Of a stretch of 64,000 nucleotides of DNA, positions 1 to 8,929 are shown piece by piece. How positions within the stretch are numbered: position 1 is the stretch's first letter; each line of letters starts with the position of its first letter. This DNA is from Pseudoruegeria sp039972875 (GTDB lineage Bacteria; Pseudomonadota; Alphaproteobacteria; Rhodobacterales; Rhodobacteraceae): NCBI GenBank assembly GCA_039972875.1, contig JBDWMA010000042.1:496001-560000 (forward strand). Direction: 5' to 3'. The position numbers and the translations under genes were made by a program. A model generated the notes under the pieces. The model worked only from the letters and a program-made list of their open reading frames with translations, ran no database searches and had not been told where the DNA came from.

Positions 1-1581
1 AATTTCACGCGGCGCTTTGTACGGCGCTAACCGGCTGCGCACATGTGTCATAAGATCAGTTGTCAAAGCATCATTCCCATCAATACCTGCGGACAGCCGG
101 ATAAAGGCTTTGACGATGCTGCCACGGTCGGCGTCTGGTTTACCGATCACGCCGACTTCGGCAACGGCCGGATGGGCCAACAGACACTCCTCAATCTCTG
201 CGGGACCAATACGAAAGCCCGATGACTTTATGAGATCGTCTGAACGACCTTTGTACCAGAAATACCCATCTTCATCCCGGACAGCCAAATCATGGGTCCG
301 CATAAAGGCCCCTAACTTTAGCTCAGCTTCTTTTTCAGCGTTGTTTAAATACCCAAGATACCGAGTCGGGGCCGTGTCGAGCGTCACAATCTCACCCTGC
401 TCACCCGCCGCTACATCGTTACCTTGATCGTCAACAAGACGCACATCATGGCCCGGATAGGCGATCCCCATTGACCCTGGGCGGCGCGGATAGAGCGCTG
501 CGCAATTGCCAATCAAATGGTTCACTTCAGTCATTCCATAGAATTCATTACAGATCACGCCGAGCTTGTTTTCCGCCCATGACAAGGTTTCAGCCGCCAA
601 TGCTTCTCCGCCTGTGCAAATCACTCGGAGGGACAAATCATAATCAGCGCGCGGCTCTGCTGTTTCGGCCAGCCGTTTGATTGCCGTAGGCGCAAGGAAA
701 GTGTGGGTTACCTTGTGACGGGCAATGAATTCATAGACCCGATCTGCCTTAAACCGCGCCTCAGAAGTCACAATCGGGCGTCCTGCCATCCACGCCGGAA
801 ACAACATATCAAGCAAGCCGCCGACCCAGGCCCAATCTGAAGGAGACCAGAACACGGCGTCCTTATCATGCATGGAAAGATTGAAAAACAAACTGATCGA
901 CGGGCGATAAGAGGCCAACACACGATGTCCATGCAGAATACCCTTCGGCATCCCTGTAGAACCAGATGTATACATCAACAATGCCGCATCATCAGCACCG
1001 GTATAGCTCGGTTCAAAATCGGTGGGGGCAGGCACCTTTAGAATATCCAAAAGATCTGGTTCTGACCCGGACGTCTCTGAAACCAAGACATCAACCAGAT
1101 GAGGGAATTGTTCTTGCTCTGCGCGCAATGGGCCCCAAGCCGCTTCTGTGCTGAGCAAACACCGCGCCTGACAGTGGTTCAATGCATGGGCCAACGCATC
1201 GGGTCCATATAACTGGGACAGCGTGACCGCAGTGGCCCCCAGCTTGCACACTGCCATATGTGCAATCGCTGTTTCCGGCCGCATCCCAGTATGAAGACCG
1301 ATCAAATCGCCGCGCCCATACCCTCGGTTGCTCAAATCAGCCGCCAGCGACGTTGCCTGTGCCTCAACCTCTCCAAAAGTCCAGCGTTGGACAGAGCCAT
1401 CAGCGGTCTCAAAGGCGAGCGCAGGCGCATCCTGTCGTCCCGCTCGGATCTGTGCGCCGACAGTCATATGATACATATTGCTGTCGTGTGGGATGTCGAT
1501 TGCGATCCTTCCGTCACGCCGTGCCAAACCGATATTGGCCAGATCACTCGCCATCCAAGAGTCAAATTTATCCACGTTCAT
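1..1581 (-). CDS. AMP-dependent acyl-CoA synthetase (3' end cut off by window)
   Basis: Activates a carboxylic acid to acyl-AMP and then acyl-CoA in the cytoplasm. The 527 visible codons show the ANL-family P-loop YTSGSTGMPKG near residues 203-213, YGMTE near 347 and YKGRSDDLIK near 445. The window ends just after LAPYKAPREI, so about 20-30 residues are missing, including the usual catalytic Lys of the C-terminal lid. The ATG (complement 1579-1581) overlaps the stop of the DUF35 gene as ATGA. The overall shape resembles acetyl/medium-chain acyl-CoA synthetases. The substrate cannot be read from sequence. Its place in an operon with a thiolase-fold protein and a DUF35 protein suggests it primes a dedicated acid or side-chain degradation route. 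Confidence 0.9.
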   Translation of the reverse strand, partial: MNVDKFDSWMASDLANIGLARRDGRIAIDIPHDSNMYHMTVGAQIRAGRQDAPALAFETADGSVQRWTFGEVEAQATSLAADLSNRGYGRGDLIGLHTGMRPETAIAHMAVCKLGATAVTLSQLYGPDALAHALNHCQARCLLSTEAAWGPLRAEQEQFPHLVDVLVSETSGSEPDLLDILKVPAPTDFEPSYTGADDAALLMYTSGSTGMPKGILHGHRVLASYRPSISLFFNLSMHDKDAVFWSPSDWAWVGGLLDMLFPAWMAGRPIVTSEARFKADRVYEFIARHKVTHTFLAPTAIKRLAETAEPRADYDLSLRVICTGGEALAAETLSWAENKLGVICNEFYGMTEVNHLIGNCAALYPRRPGSMGIAYPGHDVRLVDDQGNDVAAGEQGEIVTLDTAPTRYLGYLNNAEKEAELKLGAFMRTHDLAVRDEDGYFWYKGRSDDLIKSSGFRIGPAEIEECLLAHPAVAEVGVIGKPDADRGSIVKAFIRLSAGIDGNDALTTDLMTHVRSRLAPYKAPREI

Positions 1582-1964
1582 CGCTTTTCCTTTTCGTAAT
1601 CTTCAGCCAGTTCGACCCACAGTCCGGGGGCCTCTCCCCGAGGGGCAACCAACGTGGCATAGCTTGATTTCACATCTGGGTTGAGCAACCCGACTGTGCT
1701 GCCTGTGGTTGCCCCGTCAAATTTGACAGTAGCAAACCCGCCGTTCAAACCATCGGTTCTAAACAACACGCGCGCGCGACCTGATAGCTGCTTCCATCTG
1801 ATGTTTTCCCCCTCACACGCACCGCAATTGGTTCGAGCTGGGAAAGCCACATACCCACATTCTGCACATTCACTGGCAAGGGCCTTGCCCTTACGGAGCG
1901 CTTCAACATATGGGGTCAATTCACCAAACGGGATCGAATAATCCAGTGTCACCTGATAATTCAC
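1578..1964 (-). CDS. DUF35 zinc-ribbon/OB-fold acyl-CoA-associated protein
   Basis: A 128-residue protein with an N-terminal rubredoxin-like zinc ribbon (CAEC, ten residues, then CGAC) followed by an OB-fold-like half. This is the DUF35 (ChsH2-type) layout. Family members bind thiolase-superfamily enzymes or MaoC-like hydratases and help hold the acyl-CoA. The start is GTG at complement 1962-1964, overlapping the stop of the thiolase-fold gene (GTGA). The end overlaps the ligase start (ATGA). Tight coupling to the thiolase-fold gene indicates the two proteins form a complex; that is inference from the family and the context. Confidence 0.85.
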   Translation of the reverse strand: MNYQVTLDYSIPFGELTPYVEALRKGKALASECAECGYVAFPARTNCGACEGENIRWKQLSGRARVLFRTDGLNGGFATVKFDGATTGSTVGLLNPDVKSSYATLVAPRGEAPGLWVELAEDYEKEKR

Positions 1965-3127
1965 GGGGCCTCCAAAATACTGATGGCGTTAAGGGAGGCG
2001 ATCCCCCCATGGGTGTCGACCAGAGCAAACCGAGGGGCAGATATTACCTGCCGTCCGAAATACCGCCCTTCGAGCTGCAAAGCGGCCGTCAAAACCTGCG
2101 TCACGCCTGTTGCGCCAACCGGTGCACCCTGCCCCAACAATCCGCCTGACAGATTAACAGGGCACGCCCCGTCGCCTGAAAATACACCATTTCTCTCTGC
2201 TGTTATGGTCTGTTCTTGTGCCAACCCTAGGGCTTCTAGCGCTTGCAGCTGCGCACCGGAATAACTGTCATACGCTTCAACCAGCCCAATATCGTCAGGG
2301 ACAAGATCCGCAAATCTATACGCTCGATTAGCTGCCGCTTGTTTACCCTTAAAAAAACCCGGATCATTTCGTTCCCCTAGACGCACATTGTCCACGGCAC
2401 TGACCGCGGCCTTAAACCGAGCGTGTCCCTCGGGGCGTTCCGGAAGATCTTGGGCACGAGCCAGAATAATCGCTGCCGCACCATCACTCAGAGGAGAGCA
2501 ATCGAGCCGCCGGTAAGGGGAAGCAACAACCACAGACGCTGCGACATCCTCAACCGTGATATCCAAAGGCAGATGGGCATTAGGGTTTGAACAAGCGTTC
2601 GTCCTATTGCGCACAGCGATCTTTGCGAAATCATCCAGTGTTGCATCCGTCCGCGCCATAAAAGCCTGCGCCGATAACGCATATAACGATGTTGAATCGA
2701 CGCCGGTGAACCCATCCGTCCATGCATCAAAGGACAGGCTATACAAGGCCCCAACATCGATTCCCTTTAGATGAGACGCCGACGGCTCCACCCCTAACAC
2801 AAGCACACGCCGCGCCATGCCGCTGGCCACCTCGGCAATACCCGCGTGAACGGCCAGATGCCCGGATGCCCCTCCGCCTTCAACACGTTTTGCAGCAACG
2901 CTGGTTAATCCGCAATGATCCGCCAAAACCGCCGCAGGGTTTAACTGAAGGGTAAAAAAATCGCTCTCAGAAGCAACGATCAGCGCATCGATATCGGCTG
3001 CATTTAGTCCAGCGTCATCCAAAGCCCCCCGCACGGCGCTCCGGGCCCAGTCACGAAAAGAACTGCCATCTTTTCGCCGGTTGAACGGCGTCATAGCACC
3101 GCCAGCAACGACAACATCAGAAATCAA
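1961..3127 (-). CDS. thiolase-superfamily protein without catalytic Cys/His (SCP2-thiolase/Ltp2-like)
   Basis: A 388-residue protein of the SCP2-thiolase type. It keeps DGAAA (in SPLSDGAAAIIL), the VEAYDSYSGAQ segment and PVGATG near the C-terminus. The nucleophile position reads VEGGGASGHL, where family members have a Cys (for example VE.ACASG). The conserved GHPVGATG reads GAPVGATG, so the His is Ala. A thiolytic reaction is therefore unlikely. Retro-aldolases such as Ltp2, which pair with DUF35 proteins, also do not use the thiolase Cys. The start chosen is TTG at complement 3125-3127: it overlaps the MFS stop (TTGA), has an AGGGG ribosome site 7 bases upstream, and fits the family N-terminus. 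An ATG at 3157 lies 10 codons upstream with no ribosome site. Confidence 0.8.
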   Translation of the reverse strand: MISDVVVAGGAMTPFNRRKDGSSFRDWARSAVRGALDDAGLNAADIDALIVASESDFFTLQLNPAAVLADHCGLTSVAAKRVEGGGASGHLAVHAGIAEVASGMARRVLVLGVEPSASHLKGIDVGALYSLSFDAWTDGFTGVDSTSLYALSAQAFMARTDATLDDFAKIAVRNRTNACSNPNAHLPLDITVEDVAASVVVASPYRRLDCSPLSDGAAAIILARAQDLPERPEGHARFKAAVSAVDNVRLGERNDPGFFKGKQAAANRAYRFADLVPDDIGLVEAYDSYSGAQLQALEALGLAQEQTITAERNGVFSGDGACPVNLSGGLLGQGAPVGATGVTQVLTAALQLEGRYFGRQVISAPRFALVDTHGGIASLNAISILEAP

Positions 3128-4296
3128 ACCATTGCCCCTTTTGGGTTTTTTCGGCATAGGACCGCGCCCAGCCCAAAGGCCATCACATTCAAAAGCAAAA
3201 TGGTGATCATTAATCCGCTCAAGCCTGACAGCGTCCAAATCAATCCCCCCACCGCGGGACCAACAGCCATCAACAATAAGCCAATCATAGCAATCACACC
3301 CAACCCACGTCCCAATTGCGACGCAGGCACATAATGTTGCGCCAATGACGGACGCAAGATCGTATGTACACCATAACAGGCTCCTTGAATGGTAAGAGCG
3401 GCGCAAACAACAATAGACGCAGTTCCAAACATCAATAAGAGCGTTGCCGGCAGACACAAGCAAGCGAACATCACAATCGCGCAACTTTGAGGGCGGAAAG
3501 ATGAACCCACATATTTCCAAGTCATTCGGCCCGCGATCTGGGCTGGCCCAAGGATCGCAAGCGCCAATACGCCGACATTTATAAAACCATTGTCCTGAAC
3601 CAACGCCACGGGCAAAAGAAACAAAAGCATCGCATGGCCCATCATCACCAACCCAAATGAAAACGCGATCAGCATTGGCCCCTGTTCCAACCGCATTTTT
3701 GATAGCTGGAACACCTCAATCGAAGTGGGCTGCGGCTCTGTTGGCAATAAAATCACACCAATTGCGGCCAGAACGGCGAACGACAATGCAATATGCTGCC
3801 ACGTCATCAACGAAGACAGGGTATAAATCAGCGGAAAGGTCAACGCCGTAGCAAAACCCGCGATCAATGTCACCGTGGCTACGGCATCTGTACCGCCTTG
3901 TTTCAACCGACGCATCATCACCGCGAAACAGGGATCATAAAGCGTTGCGGCCATACAAGCCCCAAGCAAAATCACAAGCCCGCTAAAGAGAAACCTATCG
4001 TTGGTCTGCGACAATCCTACCAGCAAAACGACCCCCAACCTGGACCCAATACGAATTACTTTGGCCCCGTGACCCGCATCTATCCAATGTCCCACCGCAG
4101 GTGCACAGAATGCCCACAGCAGAAAGGCAAGCGTATAGGTCGTGGAGAGGTGCCAAACGGGCCAATTGGTTTCAGATACAATCTGAGCCGTTAGTGCAGG
4201 AAGCAGGTAATAAAATGCGCTCCAGAACAGCAGCTGTGCGGTTCCGTGCCTCCGAACATAAGCCGCGACAAGAGTGCTGCTTTGCGGTTGGTCCAT
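3124..4296 (-). CDS. MFS transporter
   Basis: A 390-residue integral membrane protein with about 12 hydrophobic segments and the basic-rich central loop usual for major facilitator carriers. The loop after TM2 (GHWIDAGHGAKVIRIG) resembles the MFS motif-A region. It is the first gene of the operon, followed directly by the thiolase-fold, DUF35 and ligase genes, so it probably imports the acid they degrade or exports a product. The substrate is unknown. Its stop overlaps the TTG start of the thiolase-fold gene. Confidence 0.85.
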   Translation of the reverse strand: MDQPQSSTLVAAYVRRHGTAQLLFWSAFYYLLPALTAQIVSETNWPVWHLSTTYTLAFLLWAFCAPAVGHWIDAGHGAKVIRIGSRLGVVLLVGLSQTNDRFLFSGLVILLGACMAATLYDPCFAVMMRRLKQGGTDAVATVTLIAGFATALTFPLIYTLSSLMTWQHIALSFAVLAAIGVILLPTEPQPTSIEVFQLSKMRLEQGPMLIAFSFGLVMMGHAMLLFLLPVALVQDNGFINVGVLALAILGPAQIAGRMTWKYVGSSFRPQSCAIVMFACLCLPATLLLMFGTASIVVCAALTIQGACYGVHTILRPSLAQHYVPASQLGRGLGVIAMIGLLLMAVGPAVGGLIWTLSGLSGLMITILLLNVMAFGLGAVLCRKNPKGAMV

Positions 4297-4458
4297 CTAC
4301 GCGTGCGCTCCGATATGTGTATGTACTAATTTGTACTAACCAATAACAAAAGACAAGATGGCTGTCAAAACAACATTTGAATTTTCGAAATACCTTTACA
4401 CCTTTGCGTTTCGTGGAAACAAAAGGAAGGCTCATAAAGCCCCCTTACAATCCACCCT

Positions 4459-4611
4459 TTAGGCTGCGCTCTCGATCAAAGACGCAAGAAAACGTACCCT
4501 GACCGGCAATGTCGCATCGTTAAAATCAAAGATCGGGGAATGCAGGACGCCAATAAATTGTTGCCTATAGCGCAGCCCAATAGTCAATGCGCAGTGTGTT
4601 CCCAATTCATA
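4459..4611 (-). pseudogene. C-terminal remnant of an M20-family amidohydrolase
   Basis: The minus strand has an open stretch of about 50 codons ending in TAA. It contains GVLHSPIFDFND followed by ATLP and ends SLIESAA. This matches the C-terminal signature of M20/hippurate-hydrolase-type amidohydrolases (LHsP.YDFND..LP). A stop codon lies directly upstream and no start, zinc-ligand or dimerisation region is nearby, so only the tail survives. It is the only recognisable content of the roughly 440-base gap between the MFS gene and the large exoprotein gene. Confidence 0.6.
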
Positions 4612-4694
4612 TCAGATACCAGATATTCTAAAAGGTACTGGGGATAGAAATGACCGCATACCAAAGTACGCGGCCACCCTTTTAAAAGGAATTA

Positions 4695-4716
4695 TCTCCA
4701 TTCCGCAAAATGGAGA
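4695..4716 (-). terminator. hairpin downstream of the large exoprotein gene
   Basis: TCTCCATT and AATGGAGA form an 8-bp stem with a 6-base loop, 20 bases after the stop of the 954-residue protein. The following minus-strand sequence is A/T-rich but has no clean U-run, so it is a weak intrinsic terminator candidate. A CCTTTTAAAAGG palindrome lies just beyond it (4677-4688). Confidence 0.4.
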
Positions 4717-4736
4717 CATTCGTTTTTTGGCGCAAT

Positions 4737-7601
4737 TTACGCGACTTCCATACCTAGGCTTTCCAGGGATTGGATCAGCGCAGACTCATCATCAAGAATG
4801 CCATTCCAACTCGGAGCTGACAGGTTCTCTTTTGAGATATCCTCGGCTTGCACATTTTTCAAAACGACAAAGTCCCCGCCATTGCCTAACACCTCAAACA
4901 CGAGATCCCCATCCTGTTCCGTAACGGCCAGTTGGTCAGCACTAAAGCTGCCAAAGACAAATGTATCCTCGTCTGCGTTGAACTCCGTAATAGTTGTGGT
5001 GCTGCCATAGCTCCACCCAATCGTGTAGCTATCTGCCGGGCCATCTGTGAATTCTACTACCGTACCGGTCTCTGACGGTTCCGGGTCAGTTGGATCAGTC
5101 GGCTCCCCAGTGGAGGAGCCATCCTCCTCATAGATCGATCCGGTCATATCGCCGGTACTGGTTTGATACCCGTCCGTCGTCGCACCATTAGGCGCCTCGG
5201 GGGTCAGTAAATCGGTTCGATCCACCAGCGTCACGTCGTTCTGATCAAAGCCGAAAGGTGTTTCGAGATTGTCCTCCATCACCTGATCAAAGTGGAATTC
5301 AACCATGCCCGGAATCAGTTCATCCATTTGCACATCGGTAAAGGTGAAGCTTTGACCCGAAGGAAGCGAAGAGATGACCATTCCGTCATCGGTGTCCTCA
5401 ACCGACAACCTTTCACGGGTTCCAAAATACAGAAAGCTAATTTTCATCGATGTCGGATCAAACCCTTCGATGACTTCATGCTGGCCATATTCATGACTTC
5501 GAATATAAGTGGTATCCGCTTCACGTGGACCAACGTCTTGTTCCCACGAAATGACCCCCCCCATGTCTTGACGTAAATGCTCGTTCCCAACCACGCCAAA
5601 ATTATCGATGGTGACATCTTGGAACGTAACTCCCTGCACGATTTGCGCAGCGTCCGACCAAGGGCTATCGATGACAATCTCGCCCGCTTCGGACTTGGTC
5701 ACGATCATGCCGTGAACAGATGTTCCACCAAAATCTAGCTCATCCTTCGAGGCGACAAATCCGGTGATATCGTCGGCATTGCTATCCGCGATGAACTTTG
5801 TGCCACCATTGTCCGTTGATCCACTTGACGCCGCAGGGTTGGAGCCATCGGAATCATAGACCAGCGTATAGCCACCGCCGTCTCCTGGTGTCACGATAAC
5901 CGTGCCAATTGCAGCGGCAATTTCGTTTTGCACGCCTTCATTGACGGCAGAGATGTTGGAGGCATCCAAATCATCGAGGCCAAAACCGGTAAACACGATT
6001 TGGCTCGTGACCCCTTGATCGGTGATTTCGATCCGAACGGTCTGCCCCAAAGCATCACCGCTTTCTTCAAAGATATTAAAGCTTTCTGCGGTAATATCGC
6101 CGTCGATTTCAATCATATCACCCATCGCAGGCATAAACCCATCGATCACCTGCGCCGAGGTTTCGAGCGTTATGGTCACGTGTTGATGCGTATGACCGTT
6201 ATGATCATCGCCATTCAGCGCTTCCGTGACCTCATCCATCACACCCGTGTCAGCGATATCAAAGAAAGACATATCCAGATCATCCAACATCACACCACCA
6301 AGGACGAATGTTTTTGCCGCTGTGCCATTAGAAATGGTCAATGCCACGGACATGCCGTAGGTGGCGTCCATAATTTCCGAAATTTCGAAATTCTCTGCGG
6401 TGATATCTGCATCGATGATGACTTCCTCGACATCCTCAAGCACCTCTTGGGCGGCGTCATCAATGGCTGCCACGTTCAATGTCAGGACAAAGGCCGTGGG
6501 CGGTTCTGCCGTTCCATCCCCGTCACCGATCAACGCTAATATTTCTGCAGCGGCTGTGTCATCCAATATAGTAAAATTACCCTCGGATAATCCGTCCAAC
6601 GTGACGCCCGTCAGTAAAGTAGTTTGCAGGTTGGAAGGCACCGAAAACAAAACACCCTCAGCGGTTTCAATGACCTCTAGATCCGTCGCGCCGATCCAAT
6701 CCACAAAGATCGTGTCTGTCGACGGATCAAAATTAGTCACAACGGTATCCGTACCATAGGACCAAGTGATAACCACATCTGCGGTCTCTTTGGTGACATC
6801 GGCCGACCCATTGCCCTGATCTGTACCATCTGAAGGATCTGTCGTTGTGCCGCCCGTTTCCTCTCCGGGGGTTCCAACGCCTTCGTCGCCAGTTTTGCCG
6901 TCCTCATAGAACGCTATCGCCTCATCGACAGTGGGGCTATCATATCCACCGTACTCTGAAATGTAGCGTAGGATTGAAGTACCATTTTCATCGGTGGATG
7001 CCCCGCCCCCCAGCAGCAGGTTGACTGTGCCATAGGCACCGCGCAAATGGGATGCCGCCATTAAGCCAGTGACGGTGATTTCAACCTCAACGGTAGAGCC
7101 ATCGACATCCAGATAGGTAAAGGTCTCTCCGATAAAATCATCCAGACTGTAGCCTTGATACCCCAGTTGTTGTTCGATGATCTGAAGATTGAACCCAAAG
7201 GCTTCTTGTATGGCAATTTCTTGGGCCTCAGCGGTCATGAACTCTTCGAGGCTATCAACGCCCCCCTTGCCCGTCCATGTTCCGTCCCAGCGATTGATCG
7301 TATCACCGCCCAGATAGTAAACATCGTCATCGTAATAACCGAGGTCGATCAACAAAGCCTCGCCGAATTGATAACCTACAAAACCCAGACTGTTGGTCGA
7401 ACGGTAGGACATCGCGTCCCATTCCTCTGTCGATAAATCACCCCAGGATTCATAATCCGGAAAAAAGTCAGTGACGGTTCCACCAGCCCATTGGTCGAGT
7501 TGGGCGTCGATGATAATCCCATCGTTATAGCGTTCACGGTCCCAACCCGATTCAAATCCCCGAAGGGCATCGCGGAATTCTTCATAGGTTCCTTTGGTCA
7601 T
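4737..7601 (-). CDS. large acidic, cysteine-free modular exoprotein
   Basis: A 954-residue protein with no cysteine and many Asp, Glu and Gly residues, as in type I-secreted proteins, but without classical GGxGxD nonapeptides and with no N-terminal signal peptide. Residues 1-240 form a unique domain rich in aromatic and acidic residues. A Gly/Thr/Asp linker follows. At least four divergent modules of about 75 residues lie near 275, 577, 684 and 860, patterned like VVITWSYGTDTVVTNFDP or YTIGWSYGSTTTITEFN and ending in a GVxLxxL-type strand. Two other related copies (ENFEISEI, ESFNIFEE) lie near 405 and 507. Similar modules occur in roseobacter secreted carbohydrate-active enzymes, but no catalytic domain is recognised here. 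The start is the ATG at complement 7599-7601, 11 bases after AGGAG; upstream in-frame ATGs lack a site. No secretion genes are nearby. Confidence 0.7.
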   Translation of the reverse strand: MTKGTYEEFRDALRGFESGWDRERYNDGIIIDAQLDQWAGGTVTDFFPDYESWGDLSTEEWDAMSYRSTNSLGFVGYQFGEALLIDLGYYDDDVYYLGGDTINRWDGTWTGKGGVDSLEEFMTAEAQEIAIQEAFGFNLQIIEQQLGYQGYSLDDFIGETFTYLDVDGSTVEVEITVTGLMAASHLRGAYGTVNLLLGGGASTDENGTSILRYISEYGGYDSPTVDEAIAFYEDGKTGDEGVGTPGEETGGTTTDPSDGTDQGNGSADVTKETADVVITWSYGTDTVVTNFDPSTDTIFVDWIGATDLEVIETAEGVLFSVPSNLQTTLLTGVTLDGLSEGNFTILDDTAAAEILALIGDGDGTAEPPTAFVLTLNVAAIDDAAQEVLEDVEEVIIDADITAENFEISEIMDATYGMSVALTISNGTAAKTFVLGGVMLDDLDMSFFDIADTGVMDEVTEALNGDDHNGHTHQHVTITLETSAQVIDGFMPAMGDMIEIDGDITAESFNIFEESGDALGQTVRIEITDQGVTSQIVFTGFGLDDLDASNISAVNEGVQNEIAAAIGTVIVTPGDGGGYTLVYDSDGSNPAASSGSTDNGGTKFIADSNADDITGFVASKDELDFGGTSVHGMIVTKSEAGEIVIDSPWSDAAQIVQGVTFQDVTIDNFGVVGNEHLRQDMGGVISWEQDVGPREADTTYIRSHEYGQHEVIEGFDPTSMKISFLYFGTRERLSVEDTDDGMVISSLPSGQSFTFTDVQMDELIPGMVEFHFDQVMEDNLETPFGFDQNDVTLVDRTDLLTPEAPNGATTDGYQTSTGDMTGSIYEEDGSSTGEPTDPTDPEPSETGTVVEFTDGPADSYTIGWSYGSTTTITEFNADEDTFVFGSFSADQLAVTEQDGDLVFEVLGNGGDFVVLKNVQAEDISKENLSAPSWNGILDDESALIQSLESLGMEVA

Positions 7602-7732
7602 GGGCTCATCTACTCCTGTCATAGTGCTCAAATCTGACCGCTCATGTGGCGGTTCAGTACATTTGGCACTTGCAGAGCGACATGGCTTGGGCTGGCCCGC
7701 CAAAAGATTGCTGTATTCTGCCAGAGCGTGTG

Positions 7733-8779
7733 TTAGGCGGTCAGCCGCCGTCGCTGGCGCCCATCTGCAGGTGGGTGACCGTTCCAGCGGCGATATGCAG
7801 TGCTAAAGCTGCCGGGATCAGAAAACCCAAGCAGATAGCTTACTTCTGTGACGGAAACACTTGGATCATCCAACAACGCCGCAGCCATCGTGGCGCGGGT
7901 TTCATCGACCACTGCGCGATAAGTTGTCCCCTCATCCGCGAGTCTACGTGCAAGGGTACGCTCAGACATAGCCAAGGTCTGCGCGGCATCAACGACACGC
8001 GGCACCCCTAAAGGGACCTCTCGCATCAAATACTGAAAAACCTTCTCACGTATCGTTGTCCGTTCTGGACGCCTTTGATCCAAGAGCATTCGGCCATAGC
8101 CTGTCAAGTGGTCCAACAGGTGTTCATCACTGGATGAAATCGGCAAATCCAATGAAGCCGATTTCAGCACAATCCCAGAATACCCTTTAGCATCCTCTAC
8201 CCGGCACCCCAGCACGGCACCGATTTGCTGTGCCCGCTTTCCAATCGGCACGGCGACATAGACACAATCAGGCGTCAGGTTTGTTCGCGTGGCAGCAGAG
8301 AGGGAATTCAGGATATTGCCCAGAACGAACTCTCGGTAAGATGACGCACGCTGAACCTGAGGTTCCGGATGCGACATCCGGAATTCTGTAACAGTGGGCG
8401 CGCGCACTAAATCCAGCCGACTGCGTGGTCGGGTCAGCCTTGTAAACTCGCAAATGTTTGAAAGGCCCATCTCTAAGTTTGTGGATGCGAACAATATATA
8501 GGACAGCATTGAACCGGTGTTCGCCCGAACTGTCAGACCAAGTCGTAAGGCGAATAACGGATCATCATTTTGCCGTGCCAGACTTTCAACGACCGATATT
8601 TCATCCAACAACGGGATCATCGATCCGGGCACGTTTAACTGATCAGGGCCTACACCTGCGTCTTGCAGGGCCCGCTCGAAATGCTGGGGGTCAATGTGGT
8701 GGGATGTTTGAAGGCTTCGCAACCAATAATTGGGTACAGCCTCCATAGCGGCGTCCGTTACGCAAACAGCACGTTTCAT
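7733..8779 (-). CDS. AraC-family transcriptional regulator
   Basis: A 348-residue regulator with an N-terminal arabinose-binding-like (OruR/ArgR-type) domain and a C-terminal double helix-turn-helix of the AraC class. The first helix pair is in VVDAAQTLAMSERTLARRLA and the second in VSYLLGFSDPGSFSTAYRRW. The start is the ATG at complement 8777-8779 with GGGGAG five bases upstream; a longer frame to 8806 is less likely. It follows the M56/BlaI genes and precedes the exoprotein gene, all on the same strand. It could control either, but no target site was identified. Confidence 0.88.
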   Translation of the reverse strand: MKRAVCVTDAAMEAVPNYWLRSLQTSHHIDPQHFERALQDAGVGPDQLNVPGSMIPLLDEISVVESLARQNDDPLFALRLGLTVRANTGSMLSYILFASTNLEMGLSNICEFTRLTRPRSRLDLVRAPTVTEFRMSHPEPQVQRASSYREFVLGNILNSLSAATRTNLTPDCVYVAVPIGKRAQQIGAVLGCRVEDAKGYSGIVLKSASLDLPISSSDEHLLDHLTGYGRMLLDQRRPERTTIREKVFQYLMREVPLGVPRVVDAAQTLAMSERTLARRLADEGTTYRAVVDETRATMAAALLDDPSVSVTEVSYLLGFSDPGSFSTAYRRWNGHPPADGRQRRRLTA

Positions 8780-8929
8780 ATGTCTCCCCATAGGAGGTTG
8801 AAGCATTCAGTCTGCCTCATCTCAGCTATGGAACGGATACAATTCGCACCATTTTTTGACAAGCTTTTTGGTTACGCATCATACCAAACATAGGTTTTCA
8901 TATCCGCGTTTGGTCGTCTAAATATGCGG

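Noticed and set aside
5928..6539. A 203-codon plus-strand open frame inside the exoprotein gene
   Set aside because: Antisense to a long modular protein; its composition mirrors the repeated acidic codons and no start signal is present.
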